Shown piece by piece: positions 62,522-64,000 of a DNA stretch of 64,000 nt. Under the pieces are notes generated by a model, which searched no databases, was not told where the DNA came from, and worked only from the letters and a program-made list of their open reading frames with translations. A program made the translations under genes and the position numbers. The stretch is from Macrotis lagotis (lineage: Eukaryota; Chordata; Mammalia; Peramelemorphia; Peramelidae): the NCBI RefSeq assembly GCF_037893015.1, contig NC_133662.1, positions 201,077,050 through 201,141,049 of the forward strand, in the 5' to 3' direction. Each line of letters starts with the position of its first letter. Position 1 is the first letter of the stretch.

Positions 62522-63195
62522 TTTCCCAGCCTTAGCCTGTTTTTGGAGTACTTCCTGAGTTTTTCGGACACTCCCACAAGGGTCTCAGTGTATGAGGCTC
62601 TGTCCTCCCTCCTGGTCTGTGAATGACCATATGTGCCCCCCTCTGCCACAGGGCTGAGGTGAGGGGGGTGGCCCTGCTGTTCTATGGGGGGGGCCTAGAC
62701 TGTGATCAGGATCTGAATGTGTTTAGAGCCCCAGATTCCTGTTCCCAGGCAGAGGACAGAGTTCAACAGTCTCTCTTCACTCCCCTCCCTCAGCTCAATG
62801 GGCTCATGCCCTGGGGGCTCCTGCTTACTGGCTCCACCTGCTTCTGTTTCCTGGTCTGGGAGAAAGACCAAGTTGCTCGCTGTGTGCCCCGAGGGCTGGG
62901 CTTCACATGTTCACTCTGGCAGAGGTCCCCACTGTTCCCCCAATTTGTGCCCGGTGCTCCCCAGGGCATAGATCAGGAAACTCCCCCACTGCTGTGAGCC
63001 ATGGCTCCCAGCACCCTGGAGCTGCCTCCAGGAGACAGAAGTTCTTTTGCTCTGTCGGGCCATCCCTCTGGCGCACTGCCCCTCCAACCCTGGGTAGCAG
63101 AGCCTTTCTGCTCTTTTCCAGGTTACCTTGAGTAGGAGAACTGCCTCACTGAGAGAGCACCTAAGAGACAATCTTCTCTTGTTGCCATCTTCCCT
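62522..63195 (-). promoter_or_regulatory. 5'UTR / presumed internal promoter of the L1-derived element
   Basis: GC-richer than its surroundings, between the agatggc start and the ORF1 ATG at 62521. Open frames on the + strand here are shadows. Promoter activity is inferred from L1 biology only. Confidence 0.6.
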
Positions 63196-63198
63196 CAC

Positions 63199-64000
63199 TT
63201 GATTTTCAAAGTCTTTTTTGAGCTCTGTCATAGCCTGAGCCCATTTTCTGTTTTTCTTGAAGTCTTAAAATGCAGGAGCTTGTATTTCCTCATCTTCAGA
63301 TTTAGTGTTTTGATCCTTCTTGGGATCACAGGCAAAGTATTTCTCAATGGTGTTCCTCTTTTTTCTCTGCTTACTCATTTCCCCAGCCTGTGCCTGATTT
63401 TGGGGTGCTTCCTGAGCTTTTGAGTATTAGTGGGACACCCCCCACACACAAGGATCTCCGTGTGTGAGGATTTGTTTTCCCTCCTGATTTGTGAATGACC
63501 ACAAGTGTCCCCCTCTGCCACAGGGCTGAGGTGGGGGGGTGTACTGTCCTATGGGGGTCCTAAACTGCGATCAGGGTCTGAATGTGGTCAGAACCCCAGA
63601 GTCCTGCTCGAGGGACAGAGGACAGTGCTCACAAGTCTCTCTCCACTCCCCTCCCTAGTCTCAGCACTCATGCCCTGGGGGCTCCTGCTTCCTGGCTCTG
63701 CCTGCTTCTGGTGCCTGGATGTGAGCTGCCCTGGCCATGCTGCTCACTGTGTGCCCTGAGGTCTGGGCTTCATGTGCTTGCTCTGGCAGAGGTGCCCCCA
63801 CTTATCCCCCAAGTTGTTCCTGGTGCTCCCTGGGGTATAAGTCAGGAAACTGCCCCCACTGCCATGAGACATGACTCCCAGGGTCCTGGGGCTGCCTCTG
63901 GGAGGCTGACATTCTTTCACTCTGGCAAGCCATCCCTGTGGTGGGCCACCCCTCCTACCCCGGGGAGCAGAGCCTTTCTGCTCTTTTCCAGGTTACCTTG
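63199..64000 (-). mobile_element. Second L1-derived 5'UTR plus ORF1 N-terminus, truncated
   Basis: Repeats 62343-63130 at an offset of 857-870 bases. The minus strand contains the ORF1 start region (MSKQRKK near 63378, one stop, through MTELKKDFENQ at ~63199), then stops exactly where the neighbouring element's 5' end begins. The upstream end lies outside the window. Confidence 0.8.

Larger units (their letters stand above)
60095..63195 (-). mobile_element. L1-derived ORF1-only (HAL1-like) retrotransposon
   Basis: Read on the minus strand: a 5' end at ~63195 opening ggaagatggcaacaagag (L1-type start), a 0.67-kb 5'UTR, ORF1 (62521 to ~61471), then ~1.4 kb of non-coding sequence ending in an A-rich tail (T-run at 60090-60110). 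No ORF2 endonuclease or RT sequence follows ORF1. A second copy of the non-coding end at 11.7-13.4 kb shows it is a transposed 3' region. HAL1 elements (half-L1) are known in marsupials; the assignment is inferred from layout. Confidence 0.65.

Noticed and set aside
62342..62997. Plus-strand ORFs of 94 and 124 codons
   Set aside because: Antisense shadows of L1-type ORF1 and its 5'UTR.
48191..64000. First exons of CDC14A, the usual downstream neighbour
   Set aside because: No GC-rich promoter or matching coding segment is visible; the neighbour probably lies beyond the window.

Overview
The window is mammalian, almost certainly marsupial, nuclear DNA. It holds one protein-coding gene, a complete 11-exon RTCA (RNA 3'-terminal phosphate cyclase) on the + strand from about 20.2 to 48.2 kb. 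Everything else is intron or intergenic DNA packed with retroposons. The marsupial call rests on more than 40 copies of a roughly 150-bp tRNA-derived SINE (A-box-like tggcacagtgg, B-box-like gttcaaatc, tail ...ccttgcaaaaacctaaaa). This SINE looks like the WSINE1/Mar1-type elements of Australian marsupials. A dasyurid (Tasmanian devil, dunnart or antechinus type) is my best guess, from memory of repeat style only.

Layout. 1-20 kb: upstream intergenic DNA with SINEs, L1 3' ends, an RTE LINE remnant, a dead pogo-like DNA transposon (4.3-5.2 kb) and a 5'-truncated L1-derived element with a 17-bp target-site duplication (11.7-13.4 kb). 20.0-21.6 kb: a GC-rich CpG-island-like promoter with RTCA exons 1 and 2, followed at once by a GC-rich minisatellite built from the exon 2 splice-donor sequence. 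21.6-47.8 kb: introns 2-10 and exons 3-11. All junctions are GT-AG, and the spliced frame gives 366 codons with no stops. 47.8-48.2 kb: 3'UTR with two AATAAA signals. 48.2-60 kb: intergenic DNA with SINEs, CR1/L3-like and MIR-like relics, a 535-bp polypurine tract (56.2 kb) and local duplications and inversions (58.0-58.5 kb). 60.1-64 kb: a minus-strand L1-derived element with a 5'UTR and a broken ORF1 but no ORF2 (HAL1-like). Its 5' end abuts a second 5'UTR/ORF1 fragment that runs off the window.

No CRISPR array, bacterial operon, tRNA or rRNA gene was seen. In mammals DBT and CDC14A flank RTCA; no exon of either was recognised here. The most interesting signals are (1) the splice-donor minisatellite in RTCA intron 2, (2) two dimeric SINE insertions flanked by single target-site duplications, one carrying about 130 bp of apparently transduced sequence, (3) the ORF1-only retrotransposon with SINE segments fixed in its 3' region, and (4) template-switch-like palindromes in intron 8 and at 58.0 kb.
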